A stretch of 64,000 bases of DNA, taken from positions 42,305 to 106,304 of the forward strand of contig CAZNHL010000004.1 of the NCBI GenBank assembly GCA_964572965.1, given 5' to 3'. Positions within the stretch are counted from its first letter, which is position 1. Every line of letters begins with the position of its first letter. Positions 45,701-54,164 of this stretch are shown here, in pieces. Both the position numbers and the translations under genes were made by a program. Source of the stretch: CAZNHL01 sp964572965. GTDB taxonomy: Bacteria > Bacteroidota > Bacteroidia > Cytophagales > UBA9547. The notes under the pieces are model-generated. The model had not been told where the DNA came from, made no database searches, and worked only from the letters and a program-made list of their open reading frames with translations.

Positions 45701-46980
45701 ATCAAATTTGCATAGTAAAGCCGGGCCAGATGATACTTCGGTGCGTCTTCTCCTAATAATTCTTTATAAATATCAGAAACCCTTGTCAGAGTATCGAGAG
45801 CCTTTTCAATCTGATAATTTTTAAGCAGAATTTCTCCATAAGTATTGATTACTGCGGCTGTTTTCAGTCTGTTAGCCGGAATTTTGTAATCACGCTTAGT
45901 AAGGATTTTGTTATACTTATCCAGTGCTTTTTCGTAGTTAAAATCAACTAAAAGCCTTTCTGTTTCTCCCAGATTAGCCTCCAGGTATTTCAAGCTGGTT
46001 TTACCATAATAACCGGCTGCTTTAAGTTGTTCGCTATTATAACTTTTAAATGAACTTTCTTTTTTACTCTTGATAGCCGCGTCAATCATTCTCCCTCTTG
46101 CTTCCATTCGTTGAGGCTTATAAGACACTCCTCTAGAGTCGTTGTAAGCAGACTGATAAATCTTAAGGGCTTTTTTATAGTCCTCTGCAAAAAAATATTT
46201 ATCTCCTTCAAAAAGCGAAAGTCTTGAATAATAATCTGATTTTTTACTGGTCATAGTTTTAACCATTTTGAATGCGCCTTCAATCTGATCATCTATTTCC
46301 TTCATTCTACCGCTTACCAGCTCTGCTTCAATATTCAATGTTGTTAACCAGGCATAAAGACTTTTCCTTTCAACCCTTACACTTTTTGGCACCTTAATAG
46401 CAACTCCTCCTATGTTATCCCGCTTTCCGGTTGAAGCATAGAGAGTTGAATCAAAACTCTGATAGAACTTAAAAAACTCAATAAAATATCCCTGATCAAT
46501 CCAGTTATCTGCCCGTAATACGCTTGCTCTTAAAAACAAATCCCTGTCAGAAGCTTTCCTATCTGAAATCTTTGCAAAAAGAACATCCAGCTTTTCCTGA
46601 GATTTCTTAATCAATCCGGCATTATTGTACGCTTTAGCTACCCAATAAAGAGCCTTTGCATAATCTGCGTTGCCAGACTTATTAAGTTCACTGGCTGCAT
46701 TTTCAGCATTTATCAGATCCTGATCATAGTCATTATAGTTTTCCAGCTGCTCATCTATAACAGCTTTATAGTAATACGCCTTTGTTAAATCTTCGGAATC
46801 TGTCTTTTTCTTATCAACTAATTCCTTGATAATTTTATTGATGGACTTCAAAGCTGGTTTAAAAGTACCGGTCTCAATACTTTTATCGATACTTTTAAAA
46901 GAAACGTTTTGAGCACATAGAGTGGCCGAAATAAATAACCCAATGATAATTAGTACAATAGCTTTTTTAGCAAGTTTCAT
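42796..46980 (-). CDS. Exported TPR-CHAT (caspase-like) protein
   Basis: 1394 residues from the ATG at 46980 (the in-frame 47031 start adds a poor sequence). A signal peptide (MKLAKKAIVLIIIGLFISATLCAQ) is followed by about 900 residues of tetratricopeptide repeats (for example YNEAEVSLSRAADIAKDVYGDKS, KYDKAEEYYKKAGRVYAKVFG). A C-terminal CHAT domain follows (about 1080-1394), with the catalytic His1231 in FHIATHGFF and Cys1307 in LSACETGRGE, both intact. CHAT domains are caspase/separase-type proteases. Export through Sec is unusual compared with cytoplasmic CHAT immunity enzymes and suggests a periplasmic or surface role. Divergent from dnaA. Confidence 0.9.
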   Translation of the reverse strand: MKLAKKAIVLIIIGLFISATLCAQNVSFKSIDKSIETGTFKPALKSINKIIKELVDKKKTDSEDLTKAYYYKAVIDEQLENYNDYDQDLINAENAASELNKSGNADYAKALYWVAKAYNNAGLIKKSQEKLDVLFAKISDRKASDRDLFLRASVLRADNWIDQGYFIEFFKFYQSFDSTLYASTGKRDNIGGVAIKVPKSVRVERKSLYAWLTTLNIEAELVSGRMKEIDDQIEGAFKMVKTMTSKKSDYYSRLSLFEGDKYFFAEDYKKALKIYQSAYNDSRGVSYKPQRMEARGRMIDAAIKSKKESSFKSYNSEQLKAAGYYGKTSLKYLEANLGETERLLVDFNYEKALDKYNKILTKRDYKIPANRLKTAAVINTYGEILLKNYQIEKALDTLTRVSDIYKELLGEDAPKYHLARLYYANLITDYSNNFKNAGAIYKKSFDEIVAKQYGSAHPDYYKILDHAALYYIQTDEFDKAEDYLDTAGAIVAAIHGIQSPKYLSQLDLITVLAMKEGDYILAQKVAIELRDAIKNVSSGDNSETASAYETLADFKSTYGEFGEAKKAARKAAKIGENIDYQDINFALKAKDDLGKLYIKMGNYAQAENILTASLTVKEDKLGKVNKRLITTLTELGTAELFAGKYNEAEVSLSRAADIAKDVYGDKSLSYAEVLSRQIKLYLSIGDYVAAEKLAKKVLKIREEKLKENHVDMATAYTDIALARMSNNASKDEVDELLMKAVRAYSKSIGENTPQYAEALKNLASSEISDKKYVKGDSLLNVADKIWVSKLGEDNVYSADVAMLRGSIKKETGKYDKAEEYYKKAGRVYAKVFGMKHPKYVSSLSKLGQLYYVKGDYKASLKLLDETTQDYLAFTKTYFPSLSFNEKTRYWNLIKGDFEFYNSLMLKSMKDNPEVLAKVFNFTLSTKALLLNSSVRLREKILSSKNESLINKYNTWVLKKEQLSNIITLTAEQIQELGVNVEGLEKDIDQLERDLSQGSEAFKLEKESKEFTWKDVKKNLNANEYAIEVLRFRYYDKNFSDSIIYAGLVVSQNTEKTPKLIILPNGKELEEKYVHYYRNAIRFKINDEQSYRHYWAPFKDQLPDGATVFFSNEGVYNQLNLDVLLASDGKAAIDKNNIVLVTSTRDILFKRMFKHEPASGTKIAVLCGNPQFYRAEKGFSIAQLPGAEEEVKEIKSLLQANGWQTESYIGKNAEKDSLKDVRNPRIFHIATHGFFKEDVSSESDGLGTSVDGAEITQNPLLRSGLLMTGAGDNLDNNTNSNGHNGILTAYEAMNLYLDNTEMVVLSACETGRGEVQIGEGVYGLQRAFIVAGAQTIIMSLFKVNDDVTQALMQAFYKKWLVTGNKRKSFTDAQQEIRRQHPEPAYWGAFVMLGME

Positions 46981-47228
46981 AACTGACAGAGAACTGTAAA
47001 ACGAAGAACTAAAATACACATGAAATTTCAATTTCGTAAATAAAATTATAATTCTTTCAAGCTAACAAACTGGAAAATAAACAGATACATCAACATATCA
47101 ATATTAAAATTGTAATATCCCAACATTTCGAAGGAATCGCTAAAATAGATTTTTTTACTAGCGTTTTTTTTCTGATTTTTGTCGCCCCGTATCTCCGAAT
47201 GCGAACTTCATAACCTATTTAAAAAGAA

Positions 47229-48644
47229 TTGACAAATCACGTAACTGTATGGAATAACTGTCTCAATACCATCAGGGACAATGTGAGCGAACAGGGCTTC
47301 AAAACCTGGTTCGATCCCATCGTACCTTTGGCGTTGAATTCTGGTGTACTTACCATCCAGGTTCCGAGTCAGTTTTTTTATGAATGGCTGGAGTCAAATT
47401 ACATTCAGGTTCTAAAGAAAGCCATAGATGAAAACCTTGGCCCTAACGGAAAACTGGAATACTCTGTCATTATTGACAATGGAGACCAGAATAATCAGCC
47501 ACAGGCTATTAAAATGGCTCCTTCTACCAATGCCCCTAAATTCAGCAACGGTCAGGAGAAATTCACAAGAACAAATCCGTTTGAGTTAAAGCAAATCAAC
47601 AAATATGCTTTAGATTCAAACCTGAATCCTCAATATACTTTCGAAAATTTTATTGAAGGGGATTGTAACCGTCTCGCCCGCTCTGCCGGCCAGGCTGTTG
47701 CTATGCGTCCGGGCATGACTTCCTTCAATCCATTGATGGTATATGGAGGCGTAGGGCTTGGAAAAACCCATATCCTGCAAGGGATTGGCAATAAGATCAA
47801 AGAGAATTTTGCTGACAAGTTTGTTGTTTATGTTTCTTCCGAACATTTCATCAACCAGTTCCTTGAGGCTATCAGAGAAAACAATCTTCAGGAGTTCAAT
47901 AATTTCTACTTACAGGTAGATGCTTTGATTATTGATGATATTCAGTTTTTCTCAGGAAAAGAAAAAACACAGGAAAGTTTTTTCCATATTTTCAATCGCT
48001 TACATCAATCAGGCAAACAGATTGTAATGTCAAGTGACAGAGCCCCTCGCGACCTGGTCGGGTTACAAGACCGGCTACTATCCCGTTTTAAATGGGGGCT
48101 TACTGCTGATTTACAGGCACCTGATTTCGAAACAAAAATTGCCATTATTCATACTAAAATGCAGTCAGAAGGAATCATTATTCCTGATGATGTTATTGAA
48201 TATCTGGCCTATTCAGTAGACACTAACGTTCGTGAGCTTGAAGGTGTACTGATTTCTTTAATTGCTCAATCGTCTCTTACGCGCAAAGATATAGACCTTG
48301 AGCTTGCAAAAAACACCATAAAAAACCTGATTCATAATATTGAAACAGATGTTAGCATTGACTATATCCAAAAATGCGTGGCAGAGCATTTCAATGTTAC
48401 TATTGACGAAATCAAAGACAAAACCCGTAAAAAGGAAATTGTAATTGCCCGTCAGACTGCTATGTATTTTGCTAAAGAATATACTAACCTTTCTTTAAAA
48501 ACAATCGGTTACCATTTTGGCAATCGCGATCACAGTACTGTTATTCATGCAATTACTTCAGTCAATGACATGATGGAAATTGATAAAAAATTCAAGTCTA
48601 CAGTTACTGAAATCCAGAAAAAACTTAAAATAAAGTCGGTTTAA
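47229..48644 (+). CDS. dnaA: Chromosomal replication initiator DnaA
   Basis: 471 residues. Start TTG at 47229: an in-frame TAA precedes it by two codons and no ATG is in frame near it. Domain I: TVWNNCLNTIRDNVSEQGFKTWFDP. Domain III AAA+: Walker A GGVGLGKTH (about 173-181), Walker B LIIDDIQFF, sensor and arginine-finger region DRLLSRFKWGL. Domain IV: GNRDHSTVIHAI, the DnaA-box-binding signature. It opens oriC. Upstream 47032-47228 I see no TTATCCACA-type boxes, so oriC is not here. Confidence 0.97.
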   Translation: MTNHVTVWNNCLNTIRDNVSEQGFKTWFDPIVPLALNSGVLTIQVPSQFFYEWLESNYIQVLKKAIDENLGPNGKLEYSVIIDNGDQNNQPQAIKMAPSTNAPKFSNGQEKFTRTNPFELKQINKYALDSNLNPQYTFENFIEGDCNRLARSAGQAVAMRPGMTSFNPLMVYGGVGLGKTHILQGIGNKIKENFADKFVVYVSSEHFINQFLEAIRENNLQEFNNFYLQVDALIIDDIQFFSGKEKTQESFFHIFNRLHQSGKQIVMSSDRAPRDLVGLQDRLLSRFKWGLTADLQAPDFETKIAIIHTKMQSEGIIIPDDVIEYLAYSVDTNVRELEGVLISLIAQSSLTRKDIDLELAKNTIKNLIHNIETDVSIDYIQKCVAEHFNVTIDEIKDKTRKKEIVIARQTAMYFAKEYTNLSLKTIGYHFGNRDHSTVIHAITSVNDMMEIDKKFKSTVTEIQKKLKIKSV

Positions 48645-48692
48645 CCTCTTTATTCTCTACACTCCTCTTTCTTTCTATTGCTATTTGTTAAG

Positions 48693-48715
48693 GAACTACA
48701 TAATTTCAGTAGTTC
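48693..48715 (+). terminator. Small hairpin after dnaA
   Basis: GAACTAC (48693-48699) pairs with GTAGTTC (48709-48715), 9-nt loop. The T-tract behind it is weak. Possible dnaA terminator. Confidence 0.4.
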
Positions 48716-48751
48716 TGTCAATTTCATTAATTTGCATAAAATCGTATTGGT

Positions 48752-51700
48752 TTGTTTGAAAGAATCCCTTTAAAATTTCGCTATTTAATTGCCGGAACCT
48801 GTTCGCTGCTCATCGGTATCGTTAGTTTATGGGCACTAAACAACCTGAGCCTTCATTTCCAAAACGAACAGGCATATATAAAAAAGGTAACGAAAAAGGT
48901 TCAATACGAGCTTTTACTTGCCAATAAAGAAATAGCAAAACTTCAAAGAAGAATTGAAACGGTAAGTCATATCAATTTTTCAAGTGTTGTAAAACCAAGC
49001 AAATATCCTTATTTCATTTATAAAGAACACAAACTGCTTTTCTGGTCAGACTACCGGTTAGCATCAGATTACAGTTATCTTGATGGGCAGTACAAACAAA
49101 AGCTGGTTGCTTTACGGAATGGAAAGTTTCTTGTAAAAAGAAGCGCTTTCAATTATAATAATAAACTCTACGAAGTATTTTACCTCATCCCCCTCAGTAC
49201 CAAGGCTCCCATTTCTAATCAATACATCAAAAATCATGTTAACAATGATATCTTTCAGGGCGAAAGAATTCTTATCAGCGCATTCCAGAATGATAACCGC
49301 AGCGATAATATTTATTCAGAAAGTGGAGAGTACCTGTTTTCTATAGAGTTTTCAAACACCAGTAATACAAAACCCTGGTGGGCAATTTCATTTATTTATT
49401 TGTTCTTCATTGTTGCGCTTTTCTATATTGTAAGATACGTTTTTGCCCAATACCAGATTTACATTCAGCAAAAGCACAGGATAAATGCCATTTTATGGAT
49501 AACGGTTTGGTTAACTTCAGTAAGGGCATTAATGCTTTATTTTAAGTTCCCGGCTGTTATTACCCCTTTAAAACTCTTTAACTCAAAATATTTTGCTCAT
49601 TCAGCTCTTTTTCCGACTATAGGAGATTGTCTTTTAAACTACATTTTCCTTGGTATAGTATTGTGGACTATTCTCTACAATTTCAACTATCTGAAATTGA
49701 CAAGGAGAGTCCATTACCTGAAAAGTAGTTATAAACAGACACTTAGCATTCTGCTTGTTTTGTTTATTCACCTGAACTTCCATGCTACATACGAGACGAT
49801 TAAAATCATTTCTTTAAATGCTCAGTGGACTTTAGATATCACTCAAGACATTTATCTGAATCAATTTAAAGTTGTGAGTATTATCATTTTCATGCTGCTG
49901 GCTTTTTGTTTTTTTGTAGTAAGCCATATTCTTTGTCGTTTCTACATTACTTTGAATATTGGATATCCGGAGTCCTGGCAAATTGGCTTATATCTAAGTT
50001 TAACCGCTATTCTAGCATTTTTCGGTTATTTCATAGGTTTCTTTGAACCACTACTGCTGCTTGGCTGCACAATCTTTTTTGTCATTCAGATAGAGTTTAA
50101 ACTTACTTCAACCCTAAGGCAGTTTGAATTCAAAACATATCTTTACTTTATGCTGGCATCCATTTTCTGTGCGTTTTCTGCGGCAATGGGTACTTACCGG
50201 ATTTATCAACAAAAAGAAACCTCCACGAAAGAAGCTTACAGTAACAACCTGTTAGCTCCAAATGATGTTTATGGAGAATATTTACTCAACGTTGCAAATA
50301 CAGAAATTCAAAGTGATGGTTTTATTAAGAGTAAACTCACTTCTATTTTCTCTTCCAAAGATCTGATCGAACAAAAAATAAGAAAGTTTTACCTGAGCAG
50401 CTATTTTGATCAGTATGAAGTACAGATCAGACTATTTGATGCTTTTGGAGTTGAGATAGGATCTAATAAACCGGAAACAACCCAATATGCAGATATATAT
50501 AATCAATTTGCCCGAAAGCGATATTCGACTGAATATAAAAACCTTTTTCTGATTAATGAATCTGAAAAAAACATTTCCAGAAACTATCTTCAATTCATAC
50601 CAATAACCAAGGGTAGTGAGCATTTAGGTGATCTTATAATTGAACTTAAGTTAAAGAAAATCATTCCTAACAGTATTTACCCGACACTGTTGGTTGATAA
50701 GAAGTTTGACTCACAAACAATTAATAAAAACTATAGTTATGCGGTGTACGAAAATGACACCATGGCTTATTGTGCCGGTAATTTCAACTATCAGAAAAAC
50801 ATCTCTGACAAAATCAAAGAGTTCAGTCAAAGTGATGAACAAAGCTTTAACTATAAAGGCTATAACCACTTTGTAAAAACGATTTCTGCCAAAAAAATCA
50901 TTCTGATTTCATCACCATTATATCCTTACACGAATGTTTTCTCCAACTTTTCTTTCTGTTTGCTGGTGCTTATTCTTCTTACCTTACTGGTAATGACCGC
51001 TTATACCTATTACTTCTCTCAAAGAAGTATTCAGATCAACTTCACTACAAAAATTCAGCTCTATTTAAACTTTGTTCTCTTCCTGACACTGCTGATAGTC
51101 AGCATTGCCACTTTGGGAGCTATTACTAATTCATATAGAAATGAACTTACTGAAAACTTCAGTAAACGGGCTAACGGTATCAGTACCAGTATCGCCGAGT
51201 ACTTCGATAATTATCGTAAAGGGCGCGTAACAGACGAAAACCTTTCTAAATGGACTTTTGAAATGTCCCGGTTATCGGAAACTGATGTTAACTTTTTCGA
51301 CCCAAAAGGTAAATTAATTTTTACATCTCAACCATTGATTTATGAGTTCGGTTTGTTCTCAGGTTATCTCAATCCTGAAGCTTATTCAGATTTAATTGAA
51401 CTGAGGAACAACAAAACTGTAGCTAATGAGTCTGTAGGTGATCTTAATTACAAGAATATCTATATGACTGTAAAATCTTTTGACAACGGAGAATTACTTG
51501 GTATCCTGAGTCTTCCCTTTTTCGAATCTGCCAGTGAACTTGAAAATCAATTGATTAATGTATTAACAACTATTATCAACATTTTCGTAACTGTATTCGT
51601 TATCCTTGTACTTTTATCCTATTACGTTTCAAGTATACTTACCTACCCAATGGTATTGCTTAGAACTGGTCTTCAGAAAATATCATTACAAGACGATAAT

Positions 51701-52501
51701 CAGCCTCTTTCATGGAACTCCACTGACGAAATTGGCATGCTTGTAAATGAATACAATCAAATGCTTCAAAAACTCGTCGATAGTAAAAAGCAGTTATCCA
51801 GACAGGAAAAAGAGAGCGCCTGGCGGGAAATGGCTCAACAGGTAGCACATGAAATAAAAAACCCTCTTACTCCAATGAAACTAACACTCCAATACCTGGA
51901 GAAGTCGATCAGGGAAAACAGGGACAATGTAAAAGCCATCACCGAAAAAACGGTTACTTCATTACTTGGGCAGATCGATACTTTAAGTGACATAGCCACC
52001 TCATTTTCAGCTTTTGCCAAAATGCCGGTCCCTAAATATGACCAGTATGATTTAGTTTATGTAGTTAAAACGACTGTTCACTTATTTGCAAATAATGAAA
52101 GTACCGAAATCAACTTAAAAACTGACATTACACGGGCTATCACCATGGGTGATGAACAATTAATGGGCAGGATTATCACTAACCTGCTCATTAATGCACT
52201 TCAGGCAATTCCTAATGACAGAATCCCTGAGATTCAGGTTCAGATAAGCCAAAATCAAAATCGTGTTACATTGAGTATTACCGATAATGGAACAGGTATT
52301 CCTGATGATGTTATCGATAAAGTTTTTGTACCCAATTTTTCTACCAAATACAACGGCTCCGGCATTGGCCTAGCATTAGCTAAAAACGGTGTTCAGCATG
52401 CGGGTGGCAAAATATGGTTTGAGACGGTATCTGACAAAGGGACAACTTTCTTTATCGAATTACCATTAAAGCTATCACTCCCTGCAAGGGAAAATCTATA
52501 G
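48752..52501 (+). CDS. Large NtrY-like membrane sensor histidine kinase
   Basis: 1249 residues, TTG start at 48752 (no ATG between the upstream stop and the conserved part). TM1 at about 11-30, an extracytoplasmic part, a block of about seven or eight helices (about 208-490), a second outer domain (490-720), then helices at about 730-755 and 770-790, a PAS-like outer domain, a helix at about 935-965 and HAMP. HisKA carries the phosphorylated His1033 in AHEIKNPLTPMKLTLQYL, the NtrY/NtrB-type H-box. HATPase follows (N-box LLINALQAIPND, SITDNGTGIPDDVIDKVF, GSGIGLALAKN). Ligand unknown. No response regulator gene is adjacent, so it signals to a regulator elsewhere. Confidence 0.9.
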   Translation: MFERIPLKFRYLIAGTCSLLIGIVSLWALNNLSLHFQNEQAYIKKVTKKVQYELLLANKEIAKLQRRIETVSHINFSSVVKPSKYPYFIYKEHKLLFWSDYRLASDYSYLDGQYKQKLVALRNGKFLVKRSAFNYNNKLYEVFYLIPLSTKAPISNQYIKNHVNNDIFQGERILISAFQNDNRSDNIYSESGEYLFSIEFSNTSNTKPWWAISFIYLFFIVALFYIVRYVFAQYQIYIQQKHRINAILWITVWLTSVRALMLYFKFPAVITPLKLFNSKYFAHSALFPTIGDCLLNYIFLGIVLWTILYNFNYLKLTRRVHYLKSSYKQTLSILLVLFIHLNFHATYETIKIISLNAQWTLDITQDIYLNQFKVVSIIIFMLLAFCFFVVSHILCRFYITLNIGYPESWQIGLYLSLTAILAFFGYFIGFFEPLLLLGCTIFFVIQIEFKLTSTLRQFEFKTYLYFMLASIFCAFSAAMGTYRIYQQKETSTKEAYSNNLLAPNDVYGEYLLNVANTEIQSDGFIKSKLTSIFSSKDLIEQKIRKFYLSSYFDQYEVQIRLFDAFGVEIGSNKPETTQYADIYNQFARKRYSTEYKNLFLINESEKNISRNYLQFIPITKGSEHLGDLIIELKLKKIIPNSIYPTLLVDKKFDSQTINKNYSYAVYENDTMAYCAGNFNYQKNISDKIKEFSQSDEQSFNYKGYNHFVKTISAKKIILISSPLYPYTNVFSNFSFCLLVLILLTLLVMTAYTYYFSQRSIQINFTTKIQLYLNFVLFLTLLIVSIATLGAITNSYRNELTENFSKRANGISTSIAEYFDNYRKGRVTDENLSKWTFEMSRLSETDVNFFDPKGKLIFTSQPLIYEFGLFSGYLNPEAYSDLIELRNNKTVANESVGDLNYKNIYMTVKSFDNGELLGILSLPFFESASELENQLINVLTTIINIFVTVFVILVLLSYYVSSILTYPMVLLRTGLQKISLQDDNQPLSWNSTDEIGMLVNEYNQMLQKLVDSKKQLSRQEKESAWREMAQQVAHEIKNPLTPMKLTLQYLEKSIRENRDNVKAITEKTVTSLLGQIDTLSDIATSFSAFAKMPVPKYDQYDLVYVVKTTVHLFANNESTEINLKTDITRAITMGDEQLMGRIITNLLINALQAIPNDRIPEIQVQISQNQNRVTLSITDNGTGIPDDVIDKVFVPNFSTKYNGSGIGLALAKNGVQHAGGKIWFETVSDKGTTFFIELPLKLSLPARENL

Positions 52502-52543
52502 ATATGAACTGATAGCTTAATAGCTATTTCTCAATGCTTTTAC

Positions 52544-52551
52544 TATTTTTG
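52544..52551 (+). promoter_or_regulatory. -7 box before the GT39-like gene
   Basis: TATTTTTG matches TAnnTTTG, 17 nt before the ATG at 52569. No good -33. Confidence 0.45.
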
Positions 52552-52568
52552 TTTATACTTAAAACAAT

Positions 52569-53939
52569 ATGCAACTTTTCGGTCTTCTATTAGCTTTTCT
52601 GGTTGGCTTATCGCTGGTTAACCTTATCAGCCCCAAATTCTCTCTTGCTATAAAAATAGGCTTTGCCTTTAATCTTGGCTTGGGTATTGTTACATTCGGC
52701 ATATACTCACTTCAACTATTAGGACTTAAAATTGACATAACCAGCCTCATTATCTGGACTTTACTTTTAACAGCATTATTTACTGGCTTAAATTATAAAA
52801 ACCTAAAAGAAAGCTATTCAATTAACTTCCAATTGCCATCGCTGAAACAAATACACTACGGTTGGTTGTTCTTTTTCGGCATAATTTGTTATATCCTTTG
52901 GGCAACTGCACAAAAAGGTCTTTTCTGGCCTGTAGTTGAGTATGACAGTGTCAATGGATATGATTTTATGGGGAAAGCAATAGCAGCCGAAGGCACCTTT
53001 AAAAACAGCTTAATTGAAAATGCAGATTACGTTCAGAATGGCCGTCTATTGTATCCTCCACTTGTTTCAGGGTCTTGTGCATATGCTTATTTACTAGGGT
53101 TTGAAAGTACCAAAATTATCATATTACTTCAGTTCACTTCTTTTGCCATTTTGTTTTACGGCTTACTAAGACAGTTTTCTACAGCTTTTGCCTCAATCAT
53201 GTTTACTGCATTGATGATCGCAACACCTGAAATGTTATCACACGCATCTTTGTCACTTACTAACCTTCCGGATGCTATCTATGTAGGTTCTGCCGTTATA
53301 TGCATTTACATTTGGTTACAAAAAAGAGAAAAACCATTCCTTATTTTAGGTTCTGTAATGATGGGCTTAAATATGTGGACCCGTACTGACGGAATCGCAT
53401 TTTTGGGAGCAGTTGGCTTCATTTTACTCATAGATGCAATCAGCAATAAAACATGGAAAGAATTGATCATTTATGGTATTATTGCCGGCTTACCATTTGT
53501 TCTCTGGTCTTCATATACAAAATTGGGACTGAATGCCGGAGCTGATGCATTATTTGTTAAACATCTATTCTGGGATGCCAATAAACTCAGCAAAATAGGA
53601 GGCTTTATGAAAACATACTTCTTATCTGTAAGCACTTTATATGGAGTTACCTTTGTACTGTTCTATTTATGGGTTATTATCAACATAAAAAACATTTGGC
53701 AAAGTAAGGACATGTTCGTTCCACTTGCATTGCTCTGCTGGCTTTTCTACACTATGATTTACTATCAGATGGACAATGCTCTTATTGGGGTTACGTTAGA
53801 GTCTTTTATGCAGGCTTCGTACAAAAGAGGGGTATTCTGCTTTGTACCAATTGCATGGTATTATATCTCTGTAAATAAAACATCTAACTGGTTGTTCACT
53901 AAATTGGATGAAGTTATGAATGTTCAAGCACCTAAATAA
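52569..53939 (+). CDS. GT39/PMT-like polytopic membrane protein
   Basis: 456 residues, about 11-12 helices. After the first helices, WPVVEYDSVNGYDFMGKAIAAEGTF carries the acidic loop (EYDSVNGYD) found in GT-C type mannosyl- or arabinosyl-transferase-like proteins. It probably transfers a sugar from a lipid-phosphate donor to a protein or lipid in the periplasm, but the family is broad. It follows the kinase gene by 67 nt and has its own -7 box. Confidence 0.75.
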   Translation: MQLFGLLLAFLVGLSLVNLISPKFSLAIKIGFAFNLGLGIVTFGIYSLQLLGLKIDITSLIIWTLLLTALFTGLNYKNLKESYSINFQLPSLKQIHYGWLFFFGIICYILWATAQKGLFWPVVEYDSVNGYDFMGKAIAAEGTFKNSLIENADYVQNGRLLYPPLVSGSCAYAYLLGFESTKIIILLQFTSFAILFYGLLRQFSTAFASIMFTALMIATPEMLSHASLSLTNLPDAIYVGSAVICIYIWLQKREKPFLILGSVMMGLNMWTRTDGIAFLGAVGFILLIDAISNKTWKELIIYGIIAGLPFVLWSSYTKLGLNAGADALFVKHLFWDANKLSKIGGFMKTYFLSVSTLYGVTFVLFYLWVIINIKNIWQSKDMFVPLALLCWLFYTMIYYQMDNALIGVTLESFMQASYKRGVFCFVPIAWYYISVNKTSNWLFTKLDEVMNVQAPK

Positions 53940-54040
53940 TCTTCAGAATTAATTTAGGATTACAAAGCAAAGCATGAAAACATTACTGAAGTATTAGTAA
54001 CGATATCGTAGTCCTCCTCCCCTAAATCTGAAACTGTAAA

Positions 54041-54095
54041 AAAACCTCCTGTTTGCGTATTCAATTTATTTACGCAACAGGAGGTTTTCTTTATG
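54041..54095 (+). terminator. Long terminator after the GT39-like gene
   Basis: Stem of about 18 bp with one bulged A (54041-54059 with 54071-54088), 11-nt loop, then TCTTTAT. It lies 100 nt after the stop. Confidence 0.85.
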
Positions 54096-54164
54096 TGAGC
54101 AGGAAGAGATCTCCTTCTTAAGATAAAATAAGCACTATATTAGGAGACAAATTTTATAAATAAG

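Noticed and set aside
47032..47228. Origin of replication upstream of dnaA
   Set aside because: No DnaA-box-like sequences or AT-rich unwinding pattern beyond the general composition.
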